A stretch of 56,049 bases of DNA from Bacteroidota bacterium (GCA_003250395.1 QKGM01000015.1:1-56049), one strand, 5' to 3'. Positions 7,449 through 17,652 are shown, counted from the first letter of the stretch. Notes: generated by a model from the letters alone, not told the origin. Made by a program: numbers and translations.

Positions 7449-8771
7449 TTAATACCGGAATGAGTCTTTCTCCATCTCAGTTATAACTTCGTTTTCAAAG
7501 TTGTAAAGATTAATGTAGGTCTGGGATGATAAATCATCATTCTGAGGTGTGATAACGATAAAAGTCCTGGATACTCTTTTGGGGTTATGATCAATCCATG
7601 TTCCGGAGTTTGCATAAATGCACTTTTCACCTTTGTAGTTCAGCATAGATTTGATCCTGTACACATGTGTATGACCAAAGACAACTATTCTCTTACTGGA
7701 ATCAGGATTCATGAAATATTGGAGGCTTGCCTGATTATCCGTTTCAGTAGCCGAAGAAACCGAGTCAATGGCTCTGGTTACAGGAGTGTGAACAGGTACA
7801 TGATTCGTAGTTTGTCTTCCTTCCCAGGTATCCTGAATGCCATTATACAAGTCGACCTTGATCTCTTCTCCCGGAGATGCCTGGTATGGCAGCAGGTCTT
7901 TTACTGAATAGTCACCATTAAATCCGTTGACATTTGTTACAATAATTTTTTCGTCAAAGCTGTTATTAATTGTATACAGGTTCAGCGAATTTTCCCAACA
8001 ATGCCAATACTTGTACAATGCATCCTGGCTTTCACTTCCATTAGGATTCGGTGTTACAACCGGTACAGTCTGGCTTGCAGGGGGATATCCCTGGGAAACC
8101 CAAAGGGCGGCAATTCTGGTATAAAAATAACCGGGAGGAAGAATAGTTCCGGGAGCTATTTCCTGATTTGAAGCATAGTCGGGGGCACAGAAGAAGTTGT
8201 AACGGTGTCCGTGTTCAATGGCTATTGTTGGATAGTCAGCCGGAGAATAGGTTCCCAGGCCCAATACGTCATCCCTGACCTGGTTTATACCTGGCAAAAT
8301 GCTTTCGACGTTTTCTGCTGTAATTGTCAGATCATGGTTACCGGGGACATAAGTGACCAAAATCTTTTTATCCTGAATGATGTTGTTAAAAGCATCAATC
8401 ACCCCTTTATTGGTCGCTGCAATTCTTTTTACAAAATCTGACTGATCACTGCCTGCATAGGTGTTGATGGTTGCCGGGACAAACCATTCATCGAGTAAAT
8501 CGCCTGCAATTACCAACTCTTTAACATTCTCAGATACTCTAATCTGGTTAAGCAGATGTTCAAGCGGCCCTAAATTCTTTTTACACTCAGCATAAGCTGT
8601 ATCAGCACCAAGGTGAATGTCACTGATTACTACAATCATATTCCTCACTCCGCTGCCATTGTTAAATGGTCCATTTGCCGGACCCTCAGTCTTTGAATCT
8701 TTGCAGGATGATAACACCCCAATGCCGTACAGCATTACTAAAAGGCTTAATACCTTGGTAAGTTTTTTCAT
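7449..8771 (-). CDS. metallophosphoesterase lipoprotein
   Basis: 440 residues. Signal peptide with lipobox LSSC, Cys23. Calcineurin-like metal-binding motifs are complete: SDIHLG with Asp51 and His53, GDLLD at 90-94, GNHD at 144-147, GHRY near 188 and GHTH near 366. A dinuclear-metal phosphatase or phosphodiesterase anchored to the outer or inner membrane facing the periplasm or surface. The segment between GHRY and GHTH is unusually long (about 175 residues) and includes aromatic-rich sequence that may cap the active site. Substrate unknown. Single gene, shares the bidirectional terminator downstream. Confidence 0.85.
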   Translation of the reverse strand: MKKLTKVLSLLVMLYGIGVLSSCKDSKTEGPANGPFNNGSGVRNMIVVISDIHLGADTAYAECKKNLGPLEHLLNQIRVSENVKELVIAGDLLDEWFVPATINTYAGSDQSDFVKRIAATNKGVIDAFNNIIQDKKILVTYVPGNHDLTITAENVESILPGINQVRDDVLGLGTYSPADYPTIAIEHGHRYNFFCAPDYASNQEIAPGTILPPGYFYTRIAALWVSQGYPPASQTVPVVTPNPNGSESQDALYKYWHCWENSLNLYTINNSFDEKIIVTNVNGFNGDYSVKDLLPYQASPGEEIKVDLYNGIQDTWEGRQTTNHVPVHTPVTRAIDSVSSATETDNQASLQYFMNPDSSKRIVVFGHTHVYRIKSMLNYKGEKCIYANSGTWIDHNPKRVSRTFIVITPQNDDLSSQTYINLYNFENEVITEMEKDSFRY

Positions 8772-9066
8772 TTTTTTCTTGATTTTGTTATAATTTTCCT
8801 GATCTTATGTGTGATATGTTCTGATACAAATATTTAATAAGTTTCTGTTAACTGAGAAAGCTTATTCTGTATTGATGATAACTCGGATGTAAATGTAGAA
8901 TAAATTCAGGTGATAATAATACACGTAGTTTTCCGGCAATAATATCTAACTCCTGGCCTTTATTTCTCCTTTCATTTATAATGTATTAAATCTAACTGTT
9001 ATTCCTGATTTTACCCTGGTTGACATTTAATTACAAGCTATGAAAACCGGTGATTAAAATAAACTA
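8772..9066. other. intergenic region upstream of the metallophosphoesterase
   Basis: Just under 300 bp, AT-rich, no credible ORF. It must hold the promoter of the minus-strand phosphoesterase and the 3' end of the beta-barrel gene transcript. I see no perfect TTTG/TAnnTTTG pair and no strong hairpin. Confidence 0.4.
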
Positions 9067-10926
9067 TTATCGAACCGGCTTCCCTTTTTTAAAGGCGACG
9101 ACATCCACATCAGTGAATCCCACTATTTGCCGGAGGTACTCCGCATAGGCGATCGCAGATGTTTTCTTCCTGAAACTTCCTGCATAATATTCATAATTCT
9201 CACCCTCTGCCATTTCAGTTATTTTTTCATCTGTTCCCATTCTTGTTTCAAGTTCTGCCAACGAAGCCCTGAATTCATGTGAAGAGTGAAAACGTACCCT
9301 GTATTCATCAATCAGAGATGGCTTGCTGGTAACTGAACCTTTCGGAGATTTGGTATGTTTTCCCAGTGCATCAAACTTTCCAAGTTCTGACTGATAGCCT
9401 TCGTAAATTTCCTCCATTTTATGCGACCGCTTATCATTCTGGTACATGACACTGTACATCCCTGAGAGCCCTGTTCTTTTCTCCAGCATTTTCTTGTAAT
9501 CATCCGCTTCATCACGTGAGCCAAATTCTCCGGTAGTGTAATAATACCATCCACTCTCATTTTCTTCACGTATCTTTTCTTCATCTGGGAACAGCGTTTT
9601 TATCTTCGATTCCGGTATAGGATTATCTTTGCTGCTAAGTACCTGTACCCTGAATTTAATACCGGAAAGCAGACCTTCAGGTACAGAATCGTAACCTGAT
9701 CGATGAATGCGCTTTCCTGCGTCTTTCTCAATGTATTCCATTTCTTTGAAATGGAAGGTTTCACCGCTGTATGCTACAAACCGTCCCGTCATAAAGAAGG
9801 GGAATGATCCATTGGGGACACTTGCGGTTAAGAGCCTGAGCGTATACACGTTGTTGGTATCTCCTGCATTAACTTTAAACTGTAAATTGGCTCCCTGGCC
9901 ATTAGGACTCAACAGGAATCTGTTTTTGTCTGATACCTCCATCTGGAACTCAGGCTGAAAAGCGAAATCAAGGTCAAGAATCCCTTCCCGTCCTGCGTTT
10001 TGAAATGTAATCGCGATGTTTACTTCAGGTTCAGTGGTCAACATAGTGGGAACCTTCAAGCTCAGTTGAGGTGTTTTATCTTTGAAGTAGGGGGCAACAA
10101 TTCCCTTTGTAAGAGAGGAGAACTGTGTATATCGCAATGGAAGAAGGTCGGGATCTGTTTGATATCTTGCAAGTTCTATGGTTTTAGGTTCCCAGATTCT
10201 AAAATTGGTATTAAACCGATAGGAGAGACCAGCCGATGTATAGAGGTATTGGTCATATGGAAATCCTGCAACCTTGTTATCGAGCTTATCGGAGGATACC
10301 GTATGAAGGTTGCTTTCAAGATTAAGTTTAAGATTTGTTCCTAACATGAAATCCGCTCCTAAGCCAACGGGGAAGACAGCTTCCAGTGTACGTCCATTGA
10401 TCCCCTTTCCGAAAGGTTTGTTGCCGTTTGAGGCAATAAATGTTTTATCTACAAGGCTGGTTGCTGTTGTTATCCAATGTACATACCCTGCTCCTGCAGT
10501 TGCATATATATTCCAACTGCGTGGTGCTTCATTCTGACCGTGTGGCTTGAGGAAATAATAGAATGCACTTAGGTTATATTCAAAGATATTTGCTTTGAAT
10601 TCAGCAGGGATATCACTGGCTATTGAATTTTGGTACAGCATTCCGGTTCCGCTCAGGCGGGAATTCATTACCTGAAATCTTAGTCCGAGAGAAGGTGTAA
10701 GTTGTTTTCCAAACCACAGGCTATACCCCTCTTTAATATCAGCATTTCCGTCCCAGATAAATTTCATATCACCCATTGCCAATGTACCACCTCCGCTTAC
10801 ATTAATTATCCAGTCTTTCTGCCACCAGCCGGCAGTCTGTTTCTTCTGACCCAATACTGGTGCAGTTGCCATGATGAACAGAGCAATTAAAACCGGGGGA
10901 ATATATTTACCTGTAATGCAATTCAT
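9067..10926 (-). CDS. outer-membrane beta-barrel protein with C-terminal SPOR-like domains
   Basis: 619 residues. Sec signal peptide (MNCITGKYIPP..., cleavage after LGQ). Residues about 30-260 form an OmpA/PorP-like barrel (WIINVSGGGTLAMGDMKF, LGLRFQVMNSRLSGTG, LSYRFNTNF). Residues about 270-430 are strand-rich, probably periplasmic. From about 435 two SPOR-like segments follow: FRVQVLSSKDN...YYYTTGEFGSRDEADDYKKML and, after a basic linker, YRVRFHSSHE...YEYYAGSFRKKTSAIAYAEYL. SPOR domains bind denuded peptidoglycan. The gene follows the TPR gene by 13 bp, so the two are one operon and may work together in envelope organisation. The SPOR call is by motif recognition. Confidence 0.7.
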   Translation of the reverse strand: MNCITGKYIPPVLIALFIMATAPVLGQKKQTAGWWQKDWIINVSGGGTLAMGDMKFIWDGNADIKEGYSLWFGKQLTPSLGLRFQVMNSRLSGTGMLYQNSIASDIPAEFKANIFEYNLSAFYYFLKPHGQNEAPRSWNIYATAGAGYVHWITTATSLVDKTFIASNGNKPFGKGINGRTLEAVFPVGLGADFMLGTNLKLNLESNLHTVSSDKLDNKVAGFPYDQYLYTSAGLSYRFNTNFRIWEPKTIELARYQTDPDLLPLRYTQFSSLTKGIVAPYFKDKTPQLSLKVPTMLTTEPEVNIAITFQNAGREGILDLDFAFQPEFQMEVSDKNRFLLSPNGQGANLQFKVNAGDTNNVYTLRLLTASVPNGSFPFFMTGRFVAYSGETFHFKEMEYIEKDAGKRIHRSGYDSVPEGLLSGIKFRVQVLSSKDNPIPESKIKTLFPDEEKIREENESGWYYYTTGEFGSRDEADDYKKMLEKRTGLSGMYSVMYQNDKRSHKMEEIYEGYQSELGKFDALGKHTKSPKGSVTSKPSLIDEYRVRFHSSHEFRASLAELETRMGTDEKITEMAEGENYEYYAGSFRKKTSAIAYAEYLRQIVGFTDVDVVAFKKGKPVR

Positions 10927-10939
10927 TTATTTCAATGGC

Positions 10940-12100
10940 TTATTTACAGTATTTTTTAATCAATTTATCGCTTTCTTCGATGCCGAAAACAGAGGTTTGA
11001 TGGAAATCAGCACATGCACCATCACGGTCTTTCATTGCTAACCGGTTAAGACCCCTGTTGTAGATCATCCTGTACCAGTCTTTCGATAGTGACGCGTCAT
11101 CCGGTTTAAGATCGTAGGCTATGTTGAACATCTGTTCAGCCTTTTTATACTCTTTCAGTTTATGCCACGAAGAACCCATGAAAGCATAAATAAGAAAAGT
11201 ACGTTGTAAGGGATCAACCTCTATTGCACGATTAAAATCCTGGAGTGCACCGTTATAGTCTTCACGATCGTATTGGGCGATTCCCCTTTTGAAATATTCA
11301 AGAAAGGTAGCAGGTTGAACAATAAGTGCATCATACACTGGTAATCCTTTGACAAAGGAACTGTATGTCTCAAGAGGGACTTCATAGTAATAGCTTTTTA
11401 ATAGCTTAGTCTGATTGTCTGGATCGGAATATCTGAAATAGATTTCCTTTTTATTGAAGACATCGATAGGCCTGAAGCGTATTACCCATTTTCCATTGAT
11501 CTGTGTACGCATCATAGCCCATAGAAGTGTCTTGTCGCTTTTTGTTTTTTGAACCCAGGCCCGTTGAATGTCGCTACTTATCTTGGTCAGATAAGTGTGC
11601 TTATTGTAATTAGTGAGTGTGCCTCCTGTAACCAACGACAGATTAGTCAGGTAGGTGTGATCAGGCAACATATTTTCGGGCATCAGTTCACTCAGCTTTT
11701 CAGCCCGGAATACGTAATAATCAAGCTGATCTGTCTTTCTCCAATTATATCGCAACGTCGAAAACTCGTATTCTCCTTTCTCCGATTTCATGATCATGAC
11801 AACATGTTGCCTTCCATGAACCATCACTTCATGAAGTTCAATGATGTCGAAATTATGGCGCCCTAGTTTGTTCTGAGGTTCTGACGACTTGTTTTTATCT
11901 GCATCTGAATTTGGAATGCAGTTATGGCTGCTGATCCATATTCCATTATCCTGCAAAGCCCAGCCGGTAGCGTTTCTGAGAGCAGACATTACATCACCAA
12001 TAGCCGGCAGATTGTCGGCTGAACGGTCACTCTTTTGTGCTGCTATTGTTCCTGAAACAAGCAACAGCAATACCAATAACTGACTGGTCAGATTTTTCAT
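10940..12100 (-). CDS. exported tetratricopeptide-repeat protein
   Basis: 386 residues. Sec signal peptide MKNLTSQLLVLLLLVSGTIAAQ. Residues about 25-260 are a domain I do not recognise (begins DNLPAIGDVMSALRNATGWALQDNGIWIS). From about 268 there are TPR units: FKRGIAQYDREDYNGALQDFNRAIEVDP, GSSWHKLKEYKKAEQMFNIAYDLKPD and NRGLNRLAMKDRDGACADFHQ. Periplasmic scaffold or adaptor by inference. First gene of a two-gene operon with the barrel/SPOR-like protein, whose start is 13 bp downstream. Confidence 0.75.
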   Translation of the reverse strand: MKNLTSQLLVLLLLVSGTIAAQKSDRSADNLPAIGDVMSALRNATGWALQDNGIWISSHNCIPNSDADKNKSSEPQNKLGRHNFDIIELHEVMVHGRQHVVMIMKSEKGEYEFSTLRYNWRKTDQLDYYVFRAEKLSELMPENMLPDHTYLTNLSLVTGGTLTNYNKHTYLTKISSDIQRAWVQKTKSDKTLLWAMMRTQINGKWVIRFRPIDVFNKKEIYFRYSDPDNQTKLLKSYYYEVPLETYSSFVKGLPVYDALIVQPATFLEYFKRGIAQYDREDYNGALQDFNRAIEVDPLQRTFLIYAFMGSSWHKLKEYKKAEQMFNIAYDLKPDDASLSKDWYRMIYNRGLNRLAMKDRDGACADFHQTSVFGIEESDKLIKKYCK

Positions 12101-12548
12101 ATTTCGTGTAAATTTAAGTCTAATAATCCGCGGTTATCAGGGATTGTTGATAACTTGACTTGTAAATGTTGAAAACTCAGCTGATTTAGGTGAAATGGAC
12201 GAAAATTGTATGTCTTGACAGAGTTATTAACAATTTAAGTTTGGTGAATATTTGAGCCCGTTTCCTTTATTTTATCAGCTGATTTTAATATTTACCACCG
12301 GATGGGTACTTTTCATGAAGTTGTTCCGATATTTGGATTTTTTAAAAAAAAGAGATGAAAAAAACGATGAACAGGTAACCTGTTATTAAAAGCCGGTTGA
12401 TCTATATTATTCCTAAGATGCGGATAATGCAAATAATAGAAAAAAGTATATCTTAACTCCCGGCATTATATCAATTCTGAAACGTTGAACAATACTGTTT
12501 TTAATATCCTAATGACCGAAGAGATAACCAGCGACTTGCTGGATAAAA
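12101..12548. other. intergenic region, no gene found
   Basis: About 450 bp. Contains a perfect 13-nt palindrome ACAGGTAACCTGT (12371-12383) and a short CCAGC/GCTGG hairpin (12529-12543) just past the transporter stop, which could be a weak terminator for it. No ORF with coding character. The promoter of the TPR operon should lie in the first 150 bp. Confidence 0.4.
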
Positions 12549-13886
12549 CTATTTGGAACAGGCTAAGGCATGTTGGCTTTTTCTTTTATCTTTTCCATAG
12601 GAGAACCATAATATAGCAATGGCTATCGCAAGAGAGAATGCAGTTAGCATGAAGGTGGCTGAAAAACCGAATGCTTCGTAAACCCATACTCCAAAGAGCG
12701 GTGCAAACAGTGCTCTTACTGCTGTCAGGAACAAATGTACACTTTGGTAGTCGCCTGATTGTTCAGGGGTGCAGAAATAGGCTGAACCGATATTCCATAG
12801 CAGAGCCATGCTGGCTGCGTAAAAACCATAAATTAGAAAAGCACACACCAGAAAAACATACAACTGAAAATCGCCAACATCTGCTTTCCACCTGACCATG
12901 TGGGTAACCTGAAGAAAAAGCACATAACCCAGCAGTGACCCGAAAGTAATGATCCCGAATAACCGTGGATCAATCCGCCCTATCATTTTTCCAAACCAGG
13001 GTAACAGGAAGATGGCCTCAATGTTGTAGAAATTTTTATAAATGGCTACGCTTGTATAATTCAGATTGAGCCCTTCCCTAAAGAAAATATTGATTATCGT
13101 TATCGAAATCATATAAGAGAACCCGTAAAACATCATCCCGATCTGAAAATGTCGAAATGGATGGTTAGTACGTAGTATGTCAGTCATCCTGACAAATGAT
13201 TGCCTTATTCCCTTGAAAAAGCCGATTGTTACTGCTAAGTATTGTTGCGTAGCTGGTCTGATGGCCGAAAGCAGCCAGATTGAGCCAATACCTGCCAATG
13301 CTATCAGAGGGAATACCCATTTGAAAGCAAATGGGTTCACATCCAGCCATATCCCGTAAATAAGCGTTATCACCATCATTACAGCCTTGTTGTATGACTG
13401 TGTCAGGCTATAGAATCTGCCAAAATTTTGATGTGAATAGCTGTTTTTTAATAAGTGATTAATGGTCGGGTAGATAACCGGATTTCCCATATAATAAATC
13501 AGAAATATGAACAGGAAGGCAAAGTGGTAAAACTGACTGCCTGAAAGTAGAATTTCATCAGAGGGAAAGAAAACCAGAAGTATAAGAGGGCCTCTTGTCG
13601 CAATGGCTGTTACGCGAAGCAGCTTTCGTTTGTCGGGTGATCTGTTGATAAATTCATTGAAGAAAATAAGCAATAGAAATACAACCATACTCGATTGGAA
13701 CAATAAGCTCATCAGGTAGTTGTTCCCATGCATACTTCTTAGAAACACGTATTCATTGAGAGCCAGAACGCCCAGTATTACTCCTTCAACCAGCGAATAA
13801 GCAAGGTGCAGTTTAAGCGTACGCCGTTCATTTGGCGGTAAGCTATGAGGCAACAGGTGGTTGTAGAGTTTTGAAAGCAGGATCAT
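12549..13886 (-). CDS. MFS-type membrane transporter
   Basis: 445 residues with about twelve hydrophobic helices in two halves, joined by a polar loop around residues 215-240 (FFKGIRQSFVRMTDILRTNHPFRHFQ). The N-terminal cytoplasmic part SLPPNERRTLKLHLAYSLVEG and the LNEYVFLRSMHGNN loop are typical of a Bacteroidota MFS group of unknown substrate. Lacks a clear canonical GxLaDrxGrr loop. Inner membrane. Gene lies 77 bp downstream of the ychF-like gene on the same strand and may be co-transcribed. Confidence 0.7.
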   Translation of the reverse strand: MILLSKLYNHLLPHSLPPNERRTLKLHLAYSLVEGVILGVLALNEYVFLRSMHGNNYLMSLLFQSSMVVFLLLIFFNEFINRSPDKRKLLRVTAIATRGPLILLVFFPSDEILLSGSQFYHFAFLFIFLIYYMGNPVIYPTINHLLKNSYSHQNFGRFYSLTQSYNKAVMMVITLIYGIWLDVNPFAFKWVFPLIALAGIGSIWLLSAIRPATQQYLAVTIGFFKGIRQSFVRMTDILRTNHPFRHFQIGMMFYGFSYMISITIINIFFREGLNLNYTSVAIYKNFYNIEAIFLLPWFGKMIGRIDPRLFGIITFGSLLGYVLFLQVTHMVRWKADVGDFQLYVFLVCAFLIYGFYAASMALLWNIGSAYFCTPEQSGDYQSVHLFLTAVRALFAPLFGVWVYEAFGFSATFMLTAFSLAIAIAILWFSYGKDKRKSQHALACSK

Positions 13887-13963
13887 GTGGCTGAGGCAAC
13901 AGGGGAGATATTCATGATCACAGTCGGTATATTATCGAAAAACGATTAATAGGGAAAAGAGGT

Positions 13964-15052
13964 CTATACGTTGAAACGGATGTGCAACAAATCGCCGTCA
14001 CCTACCACATAGTTTTTCCCTTCAACCGAAAGCTTTCCAGCCTCTTTACATGCATGTTCAGTCCCGTACTTCATGAAGTCGTCGTATTTAATTACCTCAG
14101 CCCTTATGAAGCCTCTTTCAAGATCAGAGTGAATGACACCTGCTGCCTGAGGGGCAGTCATTCCCCTGTGAATTGTCCATGCCCGAACCTCCTTGGGGCC
14201 AGCGGTAAAGAAGGTCTGTAAGTCGAGAAGAGAATAAGCCTCTCTGATCATTTTGTTTACTCCTGGTTCGGCAAGTCCGACATCTTCGAGGAAGATTTTT
14301 CTGTCTTCGGCATCTTCGAGTTCGGCAATTTCAGCTTCCAGTTTTCCCGCGATTACAAGAATTTCTGTTCCTTCGCCAGAGAGGGCCTCCCGCACTTTTT
14401 CTGAAAAGCGGTTCCCGTTAAGGGCTGAGTTGTCATCCACATTACATACATACATCACTGGTTTCATGGTAAGCAGAAAAATATCCTCTATAAAACGTTT
14501 GTCGTCGTTCGACACAGGCGCTGTACGTGCAGGCTGAAGGTTTTCAAGATGTTCCTTGTAAACTGCCAAGACCTCAAGACCATGTTTTGCATCTTTGTCA
14601 CCAGTCTTTGCGGCTTTCTCCAGTCTGATGATTTTTTTTTCAACCGATTCAATGTCCTTCACCTGTAATTCAAAATCAACCAGTTCCTTATCGCGAAGCG
14701 GGTCTATCGATCCTTCAATATGCGGGAGTTGTACATCCTCGAAACAACGGAGTACGTATATAAGTGCATCGACATTACGGATATCCGACAGGAATTTATT
14801 GCCTTCACCTTTTGAGCCTCCCTTTGTCAAACCAGGAATATCGACTATATCAACAGTTGTGTGAACTACCCTGGCTGATTTTATCAATGCATCGATCTTG
14901 TATAACCGTTCATCGGGCACGCTGATCATACCGATATTTGATTTTTGAGCAACGGTAAAACTCGATGCCTGGGCTTTAGAATTGGATATGCAATTGAAGA
15001 TAGTGGTCTTTCCCGAATTGGTCAATCCCACGATACCACAGGTTAATGCCAT
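13964..15052 (-). CDS. ychF: YchF/OLA1-family ATPase, variant P-loop
   Basis: 362 residues, the usual family length. G1 GLTNSGKTT at about 9-17, G3 DIPGLTKGGSKGEG, NVDD at the G4 position (the family's replacement of NKxD that favours ATP over GTP), a coiled-coil insertion around 130-180 (ESVEKKIIRLEKAAKTGDKDAKHG) and a C-terminal TGS domain ending VGDGDLLHIRFNV. The P-loop departs from canonical GLPNVGKST, and the normal FPFCTIEPN motif is replaced by FTVAQKSNI. Cytosolic ribosome/stress-associated ATPase in known homologues. The call to the family is firm; orthology with E. coli YchF is less so because this looks like a divergent branch. Confidence 0.85.
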   Translation of the reverse strand: MALTCGIVGLTNSGKTTIFNCISNSKAQASSFTVAQKSNIGMISVPDERLYKIDALIKSARVVHTTVDIVDIPGLTKGGSKGEGNKFLSDIRNVDALIYVLRCFEDVQLPHIEGSIDPLRDKELVDFELQVKDIESVEKKIIRLEKAAKTGDKDAKHGLEVLAVYKEHLENLQPARTAPVSNDDKRFIEDIFLLTMKPVMYVCNVDDNSALNGNRFSEKVREALSGEGTEILVIAGKLEAEIAELEDAEDRKIFLEDVGLAEPGVNKMIREAYSLLDLQTFFTAGPKEVRAWTIHRGMTAPQAAGVIHSDLERGFIRAEVIKYDDFMKYGTEHACKEAGKLSVEGKNYVVGDGDLLHIRFNV

Positions 15053-15282
15053 ATTGAAGTCATTTTTTATATTTCAGTTGCAAAGGTAGCACTTTCAGAA
15101 ACGGGGTGCAAGGTTGGGCCGCAATCATACTTAATGATGAAGCACTTCGTATTCTGAAATATTACACGGATATTTTAAGCTGATTTCATGGTTTAATCAT
15201 ATCACTTTCATCATCAGTAATATGATGAAAGTGTAGAGAATTGCCAAAGTTATCACCCTGTACAAAATTATTGCCGGTTCGT

Positions 15283-17652
15283 TTAGTAATATCTGACAGT
15301 GATATTGATGCTTGAGGATCGTCCTTTATCATCAACGCATCCGATGCGTAGTACACCTTCTTGTGGTATGAAAAAAACCGGTTCTGATCTTCGGGTTTTT
15401 TTTAACAGGCGGTGGTTTATATACCAATATATTGTGGTTACATCACCTTCTGAATGGCAGTTAAGCATAAGAGGAGTTGAGTCGGCGGTTGAAATCAGGT
15501 ATTCTGCCATATCAACAGGGGATACGATTTGAGGTGCTCCGGCTTTCATCACCCTTTCACAAACAGGGTTATGCGGGGGAATTGCTTTAAATGGGATATT
15601 GTTGTCGGTAAACCATGCTATCAGCTCCGGGGGATAGTTAGGATACCATCTTCTGATTACACCTTTTGAGGGCATACAATCGGAGCAGTATGAAATTGAC
15701 CCCGCCTTATTAGTCCAGATTGCCTTTAGATGTTCGCAGTGAATAGTAGGAGCATGGCCGGGAATGAAAGCATCGGTAACCAGGTGATGACAGGAATCTC
15801 CGGGAAGAAGTCCGGTCTCATTGCAAACCTGTCTGAATTTTACCTCTTTTGGTTGTTTTAACCAGTTCCTTACAGGATGCTGATCAACAGCCTGAAACAA
15901 CCTGAACAATACAGGGGTTGCAACATCAGCACCTGAAAGGAATGCTGCTCCGTGCCCATCAAAATTTCCAGCCCAGACTGTGATGGTATAATGGCTGTTG
16001 AAACCAACTGCCCAGCCGTCACGACGGCCATAAGAGGTTCCTGTTTTCCATGATACAGGTGGCAGGTTGGTGCTGTTTTCAAACATCAGTGGCAGATCGG
16101 GACGAGTTGGAAGACTTAATATCCTGGTTGTCATCCATGCAGCAGCTTCGCTGAACAGCGTGTCGGTCAGGATGGGATCTGTCATCCTGAACCTTGGTTT
16201 GATTGAAATACCTCCTCTGGCAAAGGCTGAATAGGCACGTGTTAGTTCTATCGCGGTTACACCACAACCGCCCAGAATCATTGAAAGGCCCATCTTATCG
16301 CGATCACGGTCGATGGTTTTGAAACCGGCAGAAGCCATGAAGCGGTTGAATCTGTCAACTCCGGTCAGTTCCAATATCTTGACCGCTGGCATATTAAGTG
16401 ACCGGGCCAGTGCTTCGCTGATAGTTACTCTTCCATTGAACCTCTGGTCATAGTTTTCGGGGGCATACCCCATGAAGTTTGCCGGGACATCATTGATGGT
16501 CATCAGGGGGGTAATAGTACCCTGATCGAAAGCCATGGTGTAGAGAAATGGTTTCAGTGTACTTCCGGGTGACCTGATTGCTTTCAAACCATCTACCTGT
16601 CCTGAAGAAAAGTTGTCGTAAAAATCAGCTGATGCTACATAAGCTTCAACAGCACCTGTAGCGTTGTTCATTATCATCACGGCCATGTTGCTGATCCCTT
16701 TGTATTTGAGTAACGTGGATGCATCCGTTACAATATCGGAAGCCAGTTTTTGAACACCGGGTCTGATCAGGGTATAGATTTCTTCTTTATGCGGGTTCTC
16801 TCTTTTTAGCTGTCTGGCTAATTGGGGCATGAAAGAGGGGGCTGGTCTGCGTTGCATGGTAACGGGCTCGATTAATGCATTGGATAATTCCTGGCTGTTA
16901 AGGAGTCCGCCTTCTGCCATTTTTTTGAGCCAGTGGTTACGTTCTTCCAATAGCCTGTTTTTGTATCTGTTTGGGTTCAATGCATTTGGATTGTTGGGAA
17001 TTACCAGTAGTGTAGCCAACTGAGCCCAACTCAGAACCCCGGGTTCACAACCATAATAAAACAACGATGCGGCTCTGATTCCTTCAATATTGCCTCCATA
17101 GGAAACATGATCAATCCATAGACCCAGAATTTGTTGTTTGCTGTAGTGCCATTCAAGTTGCAGCGCCCTGAATATCTCTATCATCTTCGACATATAGTTT
17201 CGGGGTCTCCGTTCCAGAAGCCGGGCAACCTGCATAGTGATGGTAGAAGCTCCGCTGACTCTTCCTCCGCTTTTCAGATTCTGCAAGGCTGCCCTTCCGA
17301 TGGCTATTGGATTTACCCCCGGATGATACCTGAACCACCTGTCTTCACGAAAGAGGATTACCCGACTGATATCTTCGGTAATGTCGCCCGGCCTGCTCCG
17401 CAATCTCCATTTCTCATCAGGTGACAGCGAGAGGTTCATGAGGGTGCTGTCGGCAGCAAATACTGCCTGGCTATTTTGCTGAAAGGATGGAAGCGGGAAT
17501 AAAATATCTCCGGCAATGAACAGGATAAAGGAGCCAATCGCAAAGATCAATATCCTAAAGACAATCCGCCCCTTTTTTGAGGAGAATGTCCGTATAAACG
17601 GCTCAATCCATTGGAAAACTGAAATATTCAAGCTATTTTTGCATTGTGGCAA
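15283..17652 (-). CDS. pbpC: penicillin-binding protein 1C (bifunctional glycosyltransferase/transpeptidase)
   Basis: 789 residues. One membrane helix (about 31-50), then GT51 glycosyltransferase with catalytic Glu in EDRWF (103-107) and GASTITMQ (134-141), then transpeptidase with STLK (Ser364, Lys367), SLN (418-420) and KTGTS (536-540), then a C-terminal BiPBP_C domain (about 700-789, IVSPVDMAEYLI...). Polymerises and cross-links peptidoglycan in the periplasm. No in-frame ATG exists near the 5' end: a stop lies 18 bases upstream and the only good starts are TTG at 17652 or 17631. Only 23 bp separate its start from the divergent lipoprotein gene. The alpha-2-macroglobulin gene that often accompanies pbpC is absent. 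Confidence 0.92.
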   Translation of the reverse strand: MPQCKNSLNISVFQWIEPFIRTFSSKKGRIVFRILIFAIGSFILFIAGDILFPLPSFQQNSQAVFAADSTLMNLSLSPDEKWRLRSRPGDITEDISRVILFREDRWFRYHPGVNPIAIGRAALQNLKSGGRVSGASTITMQVARLLERRPRNYMSKMIEIFRALQLEWHYSKQQILGLWIDHVSYGGNIEGIRAASLFYYGCEPGVLSWAQLATLLVIPNNPNALNPNRYKNRLLEERNHWLKKMAEGGLLNSQELSNALIEPVTMQRRPAPSFMPQLARQLKRENPHKEEIYTLIRPGVQKLASDIVTDASTLLKYKGISNMAVMIMNNATGAVEAYVASADFYDNFSSGQVDGLKAIRSPGSTLKPFLYTMAFDQGTITPLMTINDVPANFMGYAPENYDQRFNGRVTISEALARSLNMPAVKILELTGVDRFNRFMASAGFKTIDRDRDKMGLSMILGGCGVTAIELTRAYSAFARGGISIKPRFRMTDPILTDTLFSEAAAWMTTRILSLPTRPDLPLMFENSTNLPPVSWKTGTSYGRRDGWAVGFNSHYTITVWAGNFDGHGAAFLSGADVATPVLFRLFQAVDQHPVRNWLKQPKEVKFRQVCNETGLLPGDSCHHLVTDAFIPGHAPTIHCEHLKAIWTNKAGSISYCSDCMPSKGVIRRWYPNYPPELIAWFTDNNIPFKAIPPHNPVCERVMKAGAPQIVSPVDMAEYLISTADSTPLMLNCHSEGDVTTIYWYINHRLLKKTRRSEPVFFIPQEGVLRIGCVDDKGRSSSINITVRYY

